This document shows, piece after piece, positions 7,632 through 15,084 of a stretch of 15,084 nt of DNA. Location of the stretch: assembly GCA_964481485.1 (NCBI GenBank), contig CAYZVM010000147.1, positions 1 to 15,084 of the forward strand. The letters run 5' to 3'. The position numbers and the translations under genes are program-made. Each line of letters opens with the position of its first letter. The stretch's first letter is position 1. This DNA is from M3007 sp964481485. Its GTDB lineage: Bacteria; Bacteroidota; Bacteroidia; Chitinophagales; Saprospiraceae. The notes below the pieces were generated by a model, which did not search any database, was not told the DNA's origin, and worked only from the letters and a program-made list of their open reading frames with translations.

Positions 7632-9268
7632 TTACTTGTTGTACTTTTTTATTTCTTCTGCCACGGTAGTATCGTTGCATCGTGCCTCTATCCAGGCAAG
7701 GATAACAGCATAAGACGTTTCGAGGGTTTTGCTCCCGTCCATTTTTTCGCGCAATGCGGAAATGATGCCGTCGGTTTTTTTGTCCAATAGTTGCTCCTTC
7801 GGAACGAACAATGTCCGCAGCACCGAAAACAACTCGGCATGAAAATCTGCCATTTTCTTTCGTCGGCGCAGATCTTCGCTGTCTTTTGGCAGGGTTGACT
7901 CATCGTTTTTTTCGCTGCGCTCCAGTTTTTCCCGCAAATTTTTCATCGGGCGAAAAGGGTCTTTGGGGAATGAATTCAGTTCAAAATGGCAGATATGGTG
8001 CAGTATTTCACTGACTAATCTGGCTGTCGGGTTGGCTTTTGCGCGAGCGTTGTTGACGATTTGGAAAAACCAGTCGCTGGCTTGGTCATAGTTGCCGAGG
8101 ATGAAGTGGGCTTGTCCGCAAGTGTAGCGAATTGCTTGCGAGCGGGATTCGCCGATGCGTTTTTCATATCGTCGAAGGCGTTTGTCCAATTTATCCTTTT
8201 CAATGTACTCTACGGCTTTTTTGAATTCATTGTCACTGAGGAAATGTGTCAGGCGATGGAAGGTGACGCTGCGCAAAAGTTGCACTTCATTGCGGGTCGA
8301 AGCAAGTATTTTTTCGATGTCATCCGCCCGTTTGTATTCTTTGAGTCGAAGGCAAAGATTTAGATAATTGTCGAGCAGTGCGTAGTAGAGCGCCCGTTCT
8401 TCTTCGGCCAACACCTTTGCTTCATTTTCAGAAATTGCGACAAGGGCTTCGAGTTGGAGAATCGCTTTTTTCAGGTTTTCCTCGCCAGCACCCTCGTTTT
8501 GCAATTTGTATTGTATTTCATAATAGTAGTACATACTGTTATGATACCAATATTTTGCCCGCAGCGACAGATTTTGAACGAATGCCTGTTCGTCGCGACT
8601 GAGAAAGTTGCGGATTTGCGCCGCCGCAAATTCCGACACTGGCAAGCCTTGCTTTTGGCTTAAAAACAGGTCGTTGGAAAGCGAGTTCAGGGAAAACATC
8701 GTCTGCACTCTTCTCACCAATATCTGCTCTTCCTGCACCATTTCTTTGATGCGGCGCGACATTTCGCCTACGTTTTTTACAATGGGCAGCACCCGTCTTT
8801 CCCAGATGGAGAGTTCGAGCAAATAAGTGGCCTTGTCCAATGTTTTTGCCAAGTCGGTGGCGCGCATGATGAGGTCATAACATTCTTGGTGCAAGCCTTT
8901 GAAAAAAAGGAAGTTAATATCCTGCAACATGCTATGCAGCCGGTTGGTAAGCGGGCTGACTTCTGGATTGGCGCGCGCACTTTCAAGGATTTTGGAAAAA
9001 AGGTAATCCGCCAGCGTGTTGACGCTGCCCCGGTTGCCGAATTCGTTGGAGTGCAGGATGTGTTGCATCAGCCCTTCTTCCTCTTTGTTGGCGAGGATGT
9101 AGGCGTTCACCACATCGAACAATTGGAGGTATTTGCGCTCGTCGTTCTGTCCGCCCAGAATTTTGCGTCCTTTTTAAAATCGCGCTTTTGTGAAGGAGTG
9201 AGAGAGCGCACAAGGTTGAAAAGGCTCGCAACCAAGGGCGTGTTGGGTTGCATGGATTGGTCGTCCAT
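7632..9268 (-). CDS. TPR-like helical protein of unknown role, frameshifted near the N-terminus
   Basis: The uninterrupted reading frame covers 7632 to about 9175. It has no ATG near its 5' end; the first usable codon is TTG at 9122, which would drop conserved-looking sequence. A second frame opens at ATG 9268 and encodes MDDQSMQPN...SLTPSQKRDFKK. Adding one base to the A-run at 9171-9175 (minus strand TTTTAAAAAGG) joins it to GRKILGGQNDERKYLQLFDVV, giving about 545 residues. The N-terminal pattern S-L-(S/T)-x-S-x-K-R-x-F-K followed by K-Y-L-x-L-F-D matches, from memory, a family of TPR-like Bacteroidota proteins of unknown function. The rest is almost all helix, with a TPR-like segment around CGQAHFILGNYDQASDWFF, and is soluble with no signal peptide or membrane segment. 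It precedes nadE by 27 nt. An alternative start is the internal ATG at 9253. Confidence 0.75.
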
Positions 9269-9470
9269 TTTTTTTGACTTTTACAAGAGTAATTTCCTAA
9301 GTTATTGATTTATAGTATCTTTTGGAAAAATACAGACTCATAAATGCTCTTTGAGTCGTAGAATCCGCAGTTGTTTCCCGCCCAAATTTCTTCAAAAAGC
9401 ATTGTTGGGCAACGGCTGGGGACTGCAAATTTGCACCAAGTTGTCGTGAAATTTTAAACCCTTCCTCGTT

Positions 9471-9896
9471 ATGTCAATCACAAAAAACAGTTATCAGACT
9501 TCGCACTCCATAAAGCCCTATTATGTGCGGGTGCAGGAAGATCTTTCCAGGTCGGATTTTATCATCATTGACGATGTCGAGTATAATGGCAACCAAGGAA
9601 GTTTGTATAAAGAAACGAATGGCGGCACCATCTGGATAAAAGTAGAAACCAACAGCCAAGTGACCGTGCTTTCGTCAGCACCCAGCGGCGTGACCCCATT
9701 CACCCCAAGTCATACTGGCTGGACAAGGTCGAGGATTTACATACAAGGAGAAACATTTGTCGTCCATTATTCCAGTATTCCAATGGACGACGCGACCAAC
9801 CGCGATGAAGTGACCGGATATTCGATGGATTCTTTTGATGATGTGCTGTACATCAAAATTGACCATTCAGCCGATACTGTGACTATATACCACTGA
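9471..9896 (+). CDS. Small soluble protein of unknown function
   Basis: The protein has 141 residues starting MSITKNSYQTSH. It has no signal peptide and no hydrophobic helix. The composition is polar, rich in Ser, Thr, Asp and Tyr, with alternating patterns suggesting an all-beta fold (FIIIDDVEYNG, GGTIWIKVET, RIYIQGETFVVHYSS, VLYIKIDHSADTVTIYH). I do not recognise the family. The gene ends in tandem in-frame stops, TGA then TAG (9894-9899), as often seen in real genes. It stands alone: the 202-nt region upstream separates it from the divergent TPR-like gene, and the aminopeptidase follows only after a 353-nt spacer that holds a terminator. Coding status rests on length, a sensible start and lack of a competing frame. 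Confidence 0.7.
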   Translation: MSITKNSYQTSHSIKPYYVRVQEDLSRSDFIIIDDVEYNGNQGSLYKETNGGTIWIKVETNSQVTVLSSAPSGVTPFTPSHTGWTRSRIYIQGETFVVHYSSIPMDDATNRDEVTGYSMDSFDDVLYIKIDHSADTVTIYH

Positions 9897-10249
9897 TAGG
9901 GAAACACCAATTGAAAACCTGCTCATCACCCTGTTATCCCATAAACGAACTATGAAAACTCGGTTCCGGCGTCTTACCTGTGACGCTCATTTTTACACAA
10001 TACTACCGTCGCCCTGTTAGCGTCGAGACGTCGAATGAAACAATTTTAATCAATCCTCCAGTGCGTTCATGCTCAAAGGAGGGGATTGCCGGAACCACTT
10101 TTTTTCTCCAGACGCGCCAATTAGTAAGCCAAGTGCAATTCAAAATACATCATTGCCGAGCCGAGCCCCAGCGCTTGGCTTTTTTTATTGCTGGGCCCAC
10201 CATATACAGAAAATGCGCTACTTTCACGGGGTCGAAACCGATTCTTTTT
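9897..10249. other. Intergenic region with a terminator and a doubtful sorting-domain relic
   Basis: No intact gene is evident in this 353-nt spacer. The aminopeptidase frame stays open back to 9980, but the signal peptide at 10250 shows that the upstream part is not its N-terminus. Within that open stretch, 10061-10150 reads GIAGTTFFLQTRQLVSQVQF followed by KIH, which has the rhythm of the end of a T9SS sorting domain, although no stop follows. A terminator hairpin (10158-10186) comes directly after it. A 22-codon ATG frame at 9952-10020 has no supporting feature. The promoter of the aminopeptidase should lie between the hairpin and 10250, but I cannot place it. Confidence 0.4.
10158..10186 (+). 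terminator. Rho-independent terminator
   Basis: AGCCGAG (10159-10165) pairs with CTTGGCT (10174-10180), with one G-U pair and an 8-nt loop. It is followed at once by a run of seven T (10180-10186). The orientation serves + strand transcripts coming from the 9471 gene or from whatever once occupied the spacer. It lies about 65 nt upstream of the aminopeptidase start, so that gene needs its own promoter. Confidence 0.75.
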
Positions 10250-12652
10250 ATGCGCTATTCGTTGATATTCTGTTTTTTATCTGCCCCTCTTTTCCTTTTT
10301 TCGCAAAAAATGCTGCGCACTGGCGAGTGGTGCGCCGAAGCGAAAAAATCGGTGGCTCCGCGCTGGACAGCCGCCCAAGATACCCGGAGCGATTCCATTG
10401 ACATCTCGCACACTGCCATCACGATGGATGTGACAAGCCCGCCCCAAATAGCGGCGAGTTGCCGTATTTTTTTTGCGCCAAAAGTAGTGGGCGTGCCCGA
10501 AATCCGGCTTGACTTGCAAGGATTTACGGTGGATTCCGTCGTGCTGAACGGTGCACAAGTTCCATTTGCAAAAACAGGTTCTTCGCTAAATATCCCTTTC
10601 CCCAACCCACCAGCTCCGGGCGTGGCATCCGAATTAAAAATCAACTATCGCGGCACACCTGCCGCCGACGCCAGCGGTTGGGGCGGGGTGTACAATCAAA
10701 ACAACTTCTTCTTCAACCTCGGCGTGGGCTTCGCCGCCGACCCACATTCTTTCGGTCGAGCGTGGTTTCCGTGTTTCGACAATTTCGTGGAACGCAGCTG
10801 TTTCAAGTTCATCATCACCTCGCCCAAGCTGCGCCCCGCGCACTGCAATGGATTGTTGCTCAGCGAAATAGAACCAACACCCGGCATCATCACCCGCCAT
10901 TGGGAATTAGAGCAGCCGATTCCTTCTTACCTCGCCTGCTTCGCCTCAGGACCTTATGTTTCCTGGAAAAGAAATTACGACTCCATCCCCATTGAAATCG
11001 CCGCCGCCGCTGCCGACACCAACAAAGTGCGCAACACTTTTCAAAATCTGCCGCAAGCCATCGCGTGTTTCAAGCATTGGTACGGCGGCCATAAATGGCC
11101 GAAAATCGGCTATTCGCTCGTGCCATTCGGCTCCGGCGCGATGGAACACGCCACCAATATCGCCATCGGGCAGCCATTCGTGGACGGCTCTTTGACTTAC
11201 GAAACGCTCTGGGCGCACGAACTCGCCCACCATTGGTGGGGCGACCTCGCCACCTGCTCCACCGCCGAGGATATGTGGCTCAACGAAGGTTGGGCTTCTT
11301 TTTCAGAGCATCTTTTTACCGAGTGGCTGTATGGGCAACAGGAATACCGCGATGCCGTGCGCAGCAATTTTCTCAATGTGCTCGAAAACGCGCACGTCAA
11401 CGAAGGCGGCTACCGCGCCGTGTCGGGTTTGCCGCACGATTTGACTTATGGCGCGCACACCTACAACAAAGGTGCTGTAGTGGCGCACAACCTCCGCGGT
11501 TATTTGGGTGATTCGCTTTTCCGCGTTGGGATACAGTCGGCGCTCGATGCGACGAATTTTGACGACTGGAGCAGTGCCGAATTGCGCGACAAACTTTCGG
11601 CAGCCACCGGGCAAAATATGGCGGATTTTTTCAACGATTGGGTGTTTTCGCCCGGATTTCCGCATTTTTCGATTGATTCGGTGGAAGCATTGCCCAGTCC
11701 CGGCAACGTTTCTTTTTTCAAAATTTTTGTAAAACAAAAACTGCGCGGCGCACCGCATTTTCACCAAAACGTGCCGCTCGAGTTTACTTTTGTCAACGAC
11801 AATTGGGAAAGAATCGAACGCTCGGCAGTGGTGTCCGGGGAAGTTTCGGAAATCACTTTGAATGTGCCATCCGATTTTGACCCCCAATTTATTTGGGTCA
11901 ATACCAGCCAGAAACTGACCCTTGCGCGCGCTGAAAAAGAATTGGTGGTAAAAACTACGGGCAATAAAAGCTTCGCCCCAGCAAAAATGAACATTATCGT
12001 ATCCGCATTGCCGGATTCGGCGCTCGTCCGGGTGGAACACCACTACGTCATGCCCGACATCACTGCCAGCGCCAATCCCAACGGGTATCTCCTCACCAAC
12101 CGATATTGGAACATTGAGGCCGATTTGCCCGCCGGGTTTGAGTCCACGGCCAGCATTTTTTACGACGGGCGCGGCCAACTTGACCAATTGGACACCGAAC
12201 TTTTTGCCCAAACCAGTCCGAGCGAAGACAGCATTTTGTTGCTCTATCGCCCCGCACCGGGCATCCCGTGGACAGAACACCCAAATTATGTGGTGAACAA
12301 ACTAACCTCGGCTTCCGACCGATACGGCCAAATCCGCATCCTGACTGTGATGCTTGGGCAATATACCATCGCCAAAGGAGTGTCCACAGTTGCTGCCCAT
12401 GAGGTCGCCAAAGAGCCGCTTTTCGTCACCGCGACACCCAACCCGGCAAGCAGCACGGTTCGTTTGAAGGCGGAGGAAATGTTTGACAAGGTTCTGATTT
12501 ACAGTGACAAAGGGGCGACAGTGCGCGAATGGGCAATGGCACCGACTGACAATTTGGAAGTTTCGGTGGCCGGATTCCCGGCAGGTCGCTATTGGTTCGT
12601 GCTGTTTACAAAAAAGGGTGCTGCATCCTGTTCCGTCGTAGTGGCAAAATAA
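10250..12652 (+). CDS. Secreted M1-family metallo-aminopeptidase with T9SS C-terminal sorting domain
   Basis: The protein has 800 residues from ATG 10250, chosen because it opens a signal peptide (MRYSLIFCFLSAPLFLFSQ). The longer frame from 9980 would run through a terminator. Residues about 50-240 are the N-terminal beta domain of M1 peptidases. The catalytic domain contains the exopeptidase motif GAMEH (296-300) and the zinc site H323-E324-x-x-H327 with E346 after 18 residues (WLNEGWASF), the HExxH-x18-E signature. GAMEH replaces the classical GAMEN, a variant I believe occurs in bacterial M1 enzymes. Residues about 725-800 form a T9SS type A sorting domain (ATPNPASS, then VAGFPAGRYWFVLF, then a terminal SVVVAK). 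It is expected to remove N-terminal residues from peptides outside the cell after export through the outer membrane and surface anchoring or release. Confidence 0.95.
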   Translation: MRYSLIFCFLSAPLFLFSQKMLRTGEWCAEAKKSVAPRWTAAQDTRSDSIDISHTAITMDVTSPPQIAASCRIFFAPKVVGVPEIRLDLQGFTVDSVVLNGAQVPFAKTGSSLNIPFPNPPAPGVASELKINYRGTPAADASGWGGVYNQNNFFFNLGVGFAADPHSFGRAWFPCFDNFVERSCFKFIITSPKLRPAHCNGLLLSEIEPTPGIITRHWELEQPIPSYLACFASGPYVSWKRNYDSIPIEIAAAAADTNKVRNTFQNLPQAIACFKHWYGGHKWPKIGYSLVPFGSGAMEHATNIAIGQPFVDGSLTYETLWAHELAHHWWGDLATCSTAEDMWLNEGWASFSEHLFTEWLYGQQEYRDAVRSNFLNVLENAHVNEGGYRAVSGLPHDLTYGAHTYNKGAVVAHNLRGYLGDSLFRVGIQSALDATNFDDWSSAELRDKLSAATGQNMADFFNDWVFSPGFPHFSIDSVEALPSPGNVSFFKIFVKQKLRGAPHFHQNVPLEFTFVNDNWERIERSAVVSGEVSEITLNVPSDFDPQFIWVNTSQKLTLARAEKELVVKTTGNKSFAPAKMNIIVSALPDSALVRVEHHYVMPDITASANPNGYLLTNRYWNIEADLPAGFESTASIFYDGRGQLDQLDTELFAQTSPSEDSILLLYRPAPGIPWTEHPNYVVNKLTSASDRYGQIRILTVMLGQYTIAKGVSTVAAHEVAKEPLFVTATPNPASSTVRLKAEEMFDKVLIYSDKGATVREWAMAPTDNLEVSVAGFPAGRYWFVLFTKKGAASCSVVVAK

Positions 12653-12724
12653 TTGCACGAGAAACCAGTTCGAATTTTCTTCGTCTAATCCGCCGTTTTG
12701 CAACAATCAAACTTGCTCCAACTT

Positions 12725-13360
12725 ATGATTCACCACACCCATTTCCGAATGGCGCTCACAGTAAGCGCACTGGCAGTTTTCAGTCTCCAATCTTTCGCCC
12801 AAAAACAGCTATCGCCCGACGATGTCTTTTATGAAAAAGGCCCATCCGGGCTTGATTCCGCTACCCTCCGTTCGATTGCCCAGATGATTTCCGACTCTTT
12901 TGGCGCCGAGGTGGCTTTGATTGAAGAATTTATCATCGAAGCCAAACAATTGGAACGCGACGAGCGCATCCCGGCCACGGCATTTATCGGCATCGCCATT
13001 CTGGAGTCAACAGGCTTCACGAGTTATTTGTACCAAAATGCCAAAAACCCGTTCGGGATGCGCGCCACCTCGATTTGGAAAGGCCCGACGTTTATTATGT
13101 TTCACGAAGGCGCAGACTCGCCGTTCCGCAAATACGACACACCCGGCGAGGCCGTCCGCGATTTTGCGGTGTTTCTCAACAGCCGAAAATGGTTCAGAGA
13201 CGCCCTGAAATGCAAAGCCACCGATGTGGAATGTTTTATCAAAGGGCTGAGCGCCAACTGGAAAAAGAAAGAGCCGGGCTATGCCAGCGACCCGGAATGG
13301 CCCAACAAAGTGCGGCGGGTGATAAAGACTTATAAGCTGGAGTCATTGAAAGGTGGGTAA
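12725..13360 (+). CDS. Secreted GH73-type glucosaminidase (peptidoglycan hydrolase)
   Basis: The protein has 211 residues from ATG 12725. An ATG at 12749 and a TTG at 12698 are alternatives. I prefer 12725 because MIHHTHFR supplies a polar, basic n-region before the hydrophobic stretch MALTVSALAVFSLQSFAQ. Residues about 45-205 match the mannosyl-glycoprotein endo-beta-N-acetylglucosaminidase/FlgJ-like domain. GIAILESTGFTSYLYQ contains the likely catalytic E94, then NPFGMR (108-113), FRKYDTPGEAVRDFAVFL (134-151), and GYASDPEWPNKVRRVIKTY near the end. It should cleave the glycan strands of peptidoglycan in the periplasm. There is no LysM or SH3 binding domain, so it is a single-domain enzyme. 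It lies 72 nt after the aminopeptidase with no hairpin between, so read-through is possible. Confidence 0.92.
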   Translation: MIHHTHFRMALTVSALAVFSLQSFAQKQLSPDDVFYEKGPSGLDSATLRSIAQMISDSFGAEVALIEEFIIEAKQLERDERIPATAFIGIAILESTGFTSYLYQNAKNPFGMRATSIWKGPTFIMFHEGADSPFRKYDTPGEAVRDFAVFLNSRKWFRDALKCKATDVECFIKGLSANWKKKEPGYASDPEWPNKVRRVIKTYKLESLKGG

Positions 13361-13391
13361 ACTGGTTTCTGGCCGCCCTTGTCCATTATGA

Positions 13392-13508
13392 ATAAAAAAG
13401 GGTTGCCCCAAGCTCAATCTGGGAGACTTACCCGTGGACATTTACATCGGCGCGATAACCGTAGATGGACAGCGGCAGGCAGTCTCCAAACTTACAGTTG
13501 TAAAATAA
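13392..13508 (+). pseudogene. Orphaned tail of a T9SS C-terminal sorting domain
   Basis: From 13410 to the TAA at 13506-13508 one frame reads KLNLGDLPVDIYIGAITVDG, then QRQAVSKLTVVK and a stop. This is the standard end of a type A T9SS sorting domain: L-x-x-L-P-x-x-I-Y, two strands, then a basic-hydrophobic final strand. A stop at 13389-13391 closes the frame upstream, so no cargo domain is attached. The terminator hairpin begins 14 nt after its stop, as expected for the end of a former gene. The most likely reading is the last remnant of a deleted T9SS cargo gene. Confidence 0.6.
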
Positions 13509-13522
13509 ACGCACTTTTCATT

Positions 13523-13560
13523 CCCCGCCTGTGCCATGTACGGCACGGGCGGGGGCTTTT
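13523..13560 (+). terminator. Strong GC-rich hairpin terminator
   Basis: CCCCGCCTGTGCC (13523-13535) pairs with GGCACGGGCGGGG (13542-13554) over 13 bp with one T-G pair and the loop ATGTAC. GCTTTT follows. The T-tract is short but the stem is very stable. It ends 22 nt before the next start codon, so it belongs to the relic upstream, and the next gene must be transcribed from within or beyond it. Confidence 0.7.
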
Positions 13561-13582
13561 CATCTCAAACACTTCGGAATAT

Positions 13583-15047
13583 ATGAAATACTTGCTATTG
13601 CTTGCCATGATATCTCCCATGTGCGCATTTGCGCAGGCTCGTTTTAGTCGCTTATATGACTATAATGATAATGACAGCCAAACTGGATTCACAATTTTAG
13701 AGCAGTCTGCCCAAGGGTATTTAGTTGGAATGAAAAACACAGGTGCAGAATATTCCGACAACAAGATTTTATTGTTTCGGCTTGACGAGCTTGGAAATGA
13801 ATTGTGGATAAAAGAGATTTATACCGAAGGTTTTATCTACTATTTAGATTATGGCTCCATGCTCCGGCTGCCCGATGGCAATTACCTGTTGGGCGGTCAC
13901 ATCAAAGAATTATCTACCGACTTACGCGATGCCTTTCTCATTAAAACAGACACTTTCGGCAATGTGCTGTGGGAAAAAAGATATGGTACCGGCGACAAAA
14001 ACGACTTTTTCGGAAATTTTGCCCTCACGCCCGACAGTACCCACATCGTGTTCTGCGGCCAAACGCGCCGGACTGACGCTGCTGGGAATATCTGGTTAGT
14101 GAAAACTGATTTGGACGGCGAGGTGGTTTGGGACAAAGAAATCTCTCAAACGGGCTGGCAAAACAGCAACTACATGGCCATGTTGGCTGACGGCAGTTTT
14201 TTGCTTGCCTCCCACTATGACACGGCAGACAAAAATCAGTACAAGGTGTACAAATTCGATGCTTCCGGCTATGCGGTTTGGCAAAAAAAAGTGGGCACCA
14301 ATCACGACGACTCCGGGTACCCCAAAGTAGTGGCCCTGCCCGACGGCTCAGGGCTTTTCTCCGGAAGCGTCGGCACTGCCGATTGGCGGGTCCACCTTGC
14401 GTATGCAGTCAAACTATCCCCTTCGGGCGCGATTGTCTGGGAAAAAACCTACCACACAGGGTTTTCTACTTCCGCTTTCGCAAAGCCTATGGTGCTGGAG
14501 GATGGCTCGGCGGTGTTGAGTGGCGGTATAGATTATGATACTTTTAGCTCGCCCCGCTATGTCCGTTTTTGGAAAATAAATCTACAAGGTGAAATGCTCT
14601 GGGAACAAGTACACTCTAACAACCCAAATGGTTCCAACTACATCTATCACCAAATCGGCACCTCTGACGGCGGTTTTGCAGGGGTGGGTTTTTCCCATGC
14701 GCCGGGGGCTACTTTTCAAGACGCATGGGTGCTAAAATTAGACAGCGAAGGCTGCCTTGTAGAGAACTGCACCGTGTCTGCGGGAGAGCCGGAAGGGGAA
14801 AAATCAGAAATCAATATTTATCCCAACCCCGCACAAGACATCATCCAAATTCAATCCCCCAACTCCCCCCTCGAATCCCATCCATGTTTTTGATGCCACG
14901 GGCCGCTGGGTGCAGGAAATCCCTGTGCAAAATGGAAGCACTAATGTCACGCTCGACGTATCGGGCTATGTACCCGGCCTCTACTTCCTGCGCATCCGCA
15001 CCGCTACGGGCGAGGTGGTGACACGGGCACTGGCGGTGGTGCGGTGA
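13583..15047 (+). CDS. Secreted beta-propeller-like T9SS cargo protein, sorting domain out of frame
   Basis: The start ATG 13583 opens a signal peptide (MKYLLLLAMISPMCAFAQ). As sequenced the frame ends at 14893 with 436 residues. Six repeats of the form D-x-x-G-x-x-x-W, with Trp at 75, 130, 183, 233, 286 and 340 and a degenerate seventh near 388, are spaced about 53 residues apart. This suggests a seven-bladed beta-propeller of the delta-60 or PQQ-like kind. After NIYPNPAQD (411-419), the start of a T9SS sorting domain, the frame runs off into SHPCF and a stop. Skipping one C in the CCC at 14877-14879 (or in the C6 run at 14865-14870) continues into IHVFDATGRWVQEI, then GYVPGLYFLRIRT and ALAVVR with a TGA at 15045-15047. 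The repaired protein would have 487 residues. Function of the propeller is unknown; adhesion or binding at the surface is the usual guess. Confidence 0.82.
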
Positions 15048-15084
15048 AAAGTGGCAACTTTGCGGCAACTATTTTGTGCGAAAC

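Noticed and set aside
9315..9326. TATCTTTTG as a Bacteroidota -7 promoter element (TAnnTTTG)
   Set aside because: The spacing of the T-run is off by one and no TTTG lies at the expected -33 distance.
9335..9357. GACTCA...TGAGTC inverted repeat as an operator
   Set aside because: Only 6-bp arms around an 11-nt loop with no second site. Such repeats arise by chance.
9952..10020. 22-codon ATG frame as a leader peptide
   Set aside because: No attenuator pairing, codon run or conserved feature supports it.
9980..10249. 90-residue N-terminal extension of the aminopeptidase
   Set aside because: It would run through an intrinsic terminator and place the signal peptide in the interior of the protein.
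11303..12280. 325-codon open frame on the - strand
   Set aside because: It lies opposite the M1 aminopeptidase. An antisense shadow without domain features.
13379..13582. 68-residue N-terminal extension of the propeller protein
   Set aside because: It covers a strong hairpin and the out-of-frame sorting-domain relic. The signal peptide starts at 13583.

Overview
The window looks like a chromosomal segment of a Bacteroidota bacterium, most likely from the Saprospiria/Lewinella side. The reasons are type IX secretion system (T9SS) C-terminal sorting domains on secreted proteins, Sec signal peptides ending in A-Q, no obvious Shine-Dalgarno sites, an EAD-like adaptor domain of a kind I associate with that group, and a long bifunctional NAD synthetase. 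The lineage call is inference from family content. No RNA genes, CRISPR array or insertion sequence was seen.

Left third (1-5937, + strand): a tandem array of secreted trypsin-like protease plus formylglycine-generating-enzyme-like (FGE/SUMF1) fusion genes. The left edge holds the 3' part of one copy, cut off from any N-terminus by stops in all three frames. Two complete copies follow (563-2197 and 2234-3706), both with the catalytic triad H61/D92/S166 and all ending in GFRVASD. Next come a small secreted protein of unknown family (3736-4491), a 126-nt spacer rich in inverted and direct repeats, and a two-TM protein (4618-5937) whose cytoplasmic N-terminus resembles an effector-associated domain (EAD11-like). 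I regard proteases, ligand-binding-type FGE domains and a membrane adaptor together as the best candidate for an undescribed envelope sensing or defence system. That is a hypothesis.

Middle (5949-9268, - strand): a housekeeping pair, glutamine-dependent NAD+ synthetase preceded by a helical TPR-like protein. The TPR-like gene carries a one-base frameshift near its 5' end. It converges on the left-hand cluster, with a small palindrome covering both stop codons.

Right third (9471-15047, + strand): a small orphan protein, an M1 aminopeptidase with a T9SS sorting domain, a secreted GH73-type glucosaminidase, and a beta-propeller-like T9SS cargo whose sorting domain is frame-shifted. The spacer at 13361-13582 holds an orphaned sorting-domain tail followed by a strong hairpin, the scar of a lost cargo gene. 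A weaker case of the same kind may lie at 10061-10150.

The two clean single-base frameshifts (about 9171-9176 and 14865-14879) lie in short homopolymers. Assembly error, recent decay and phase variation all remain open.
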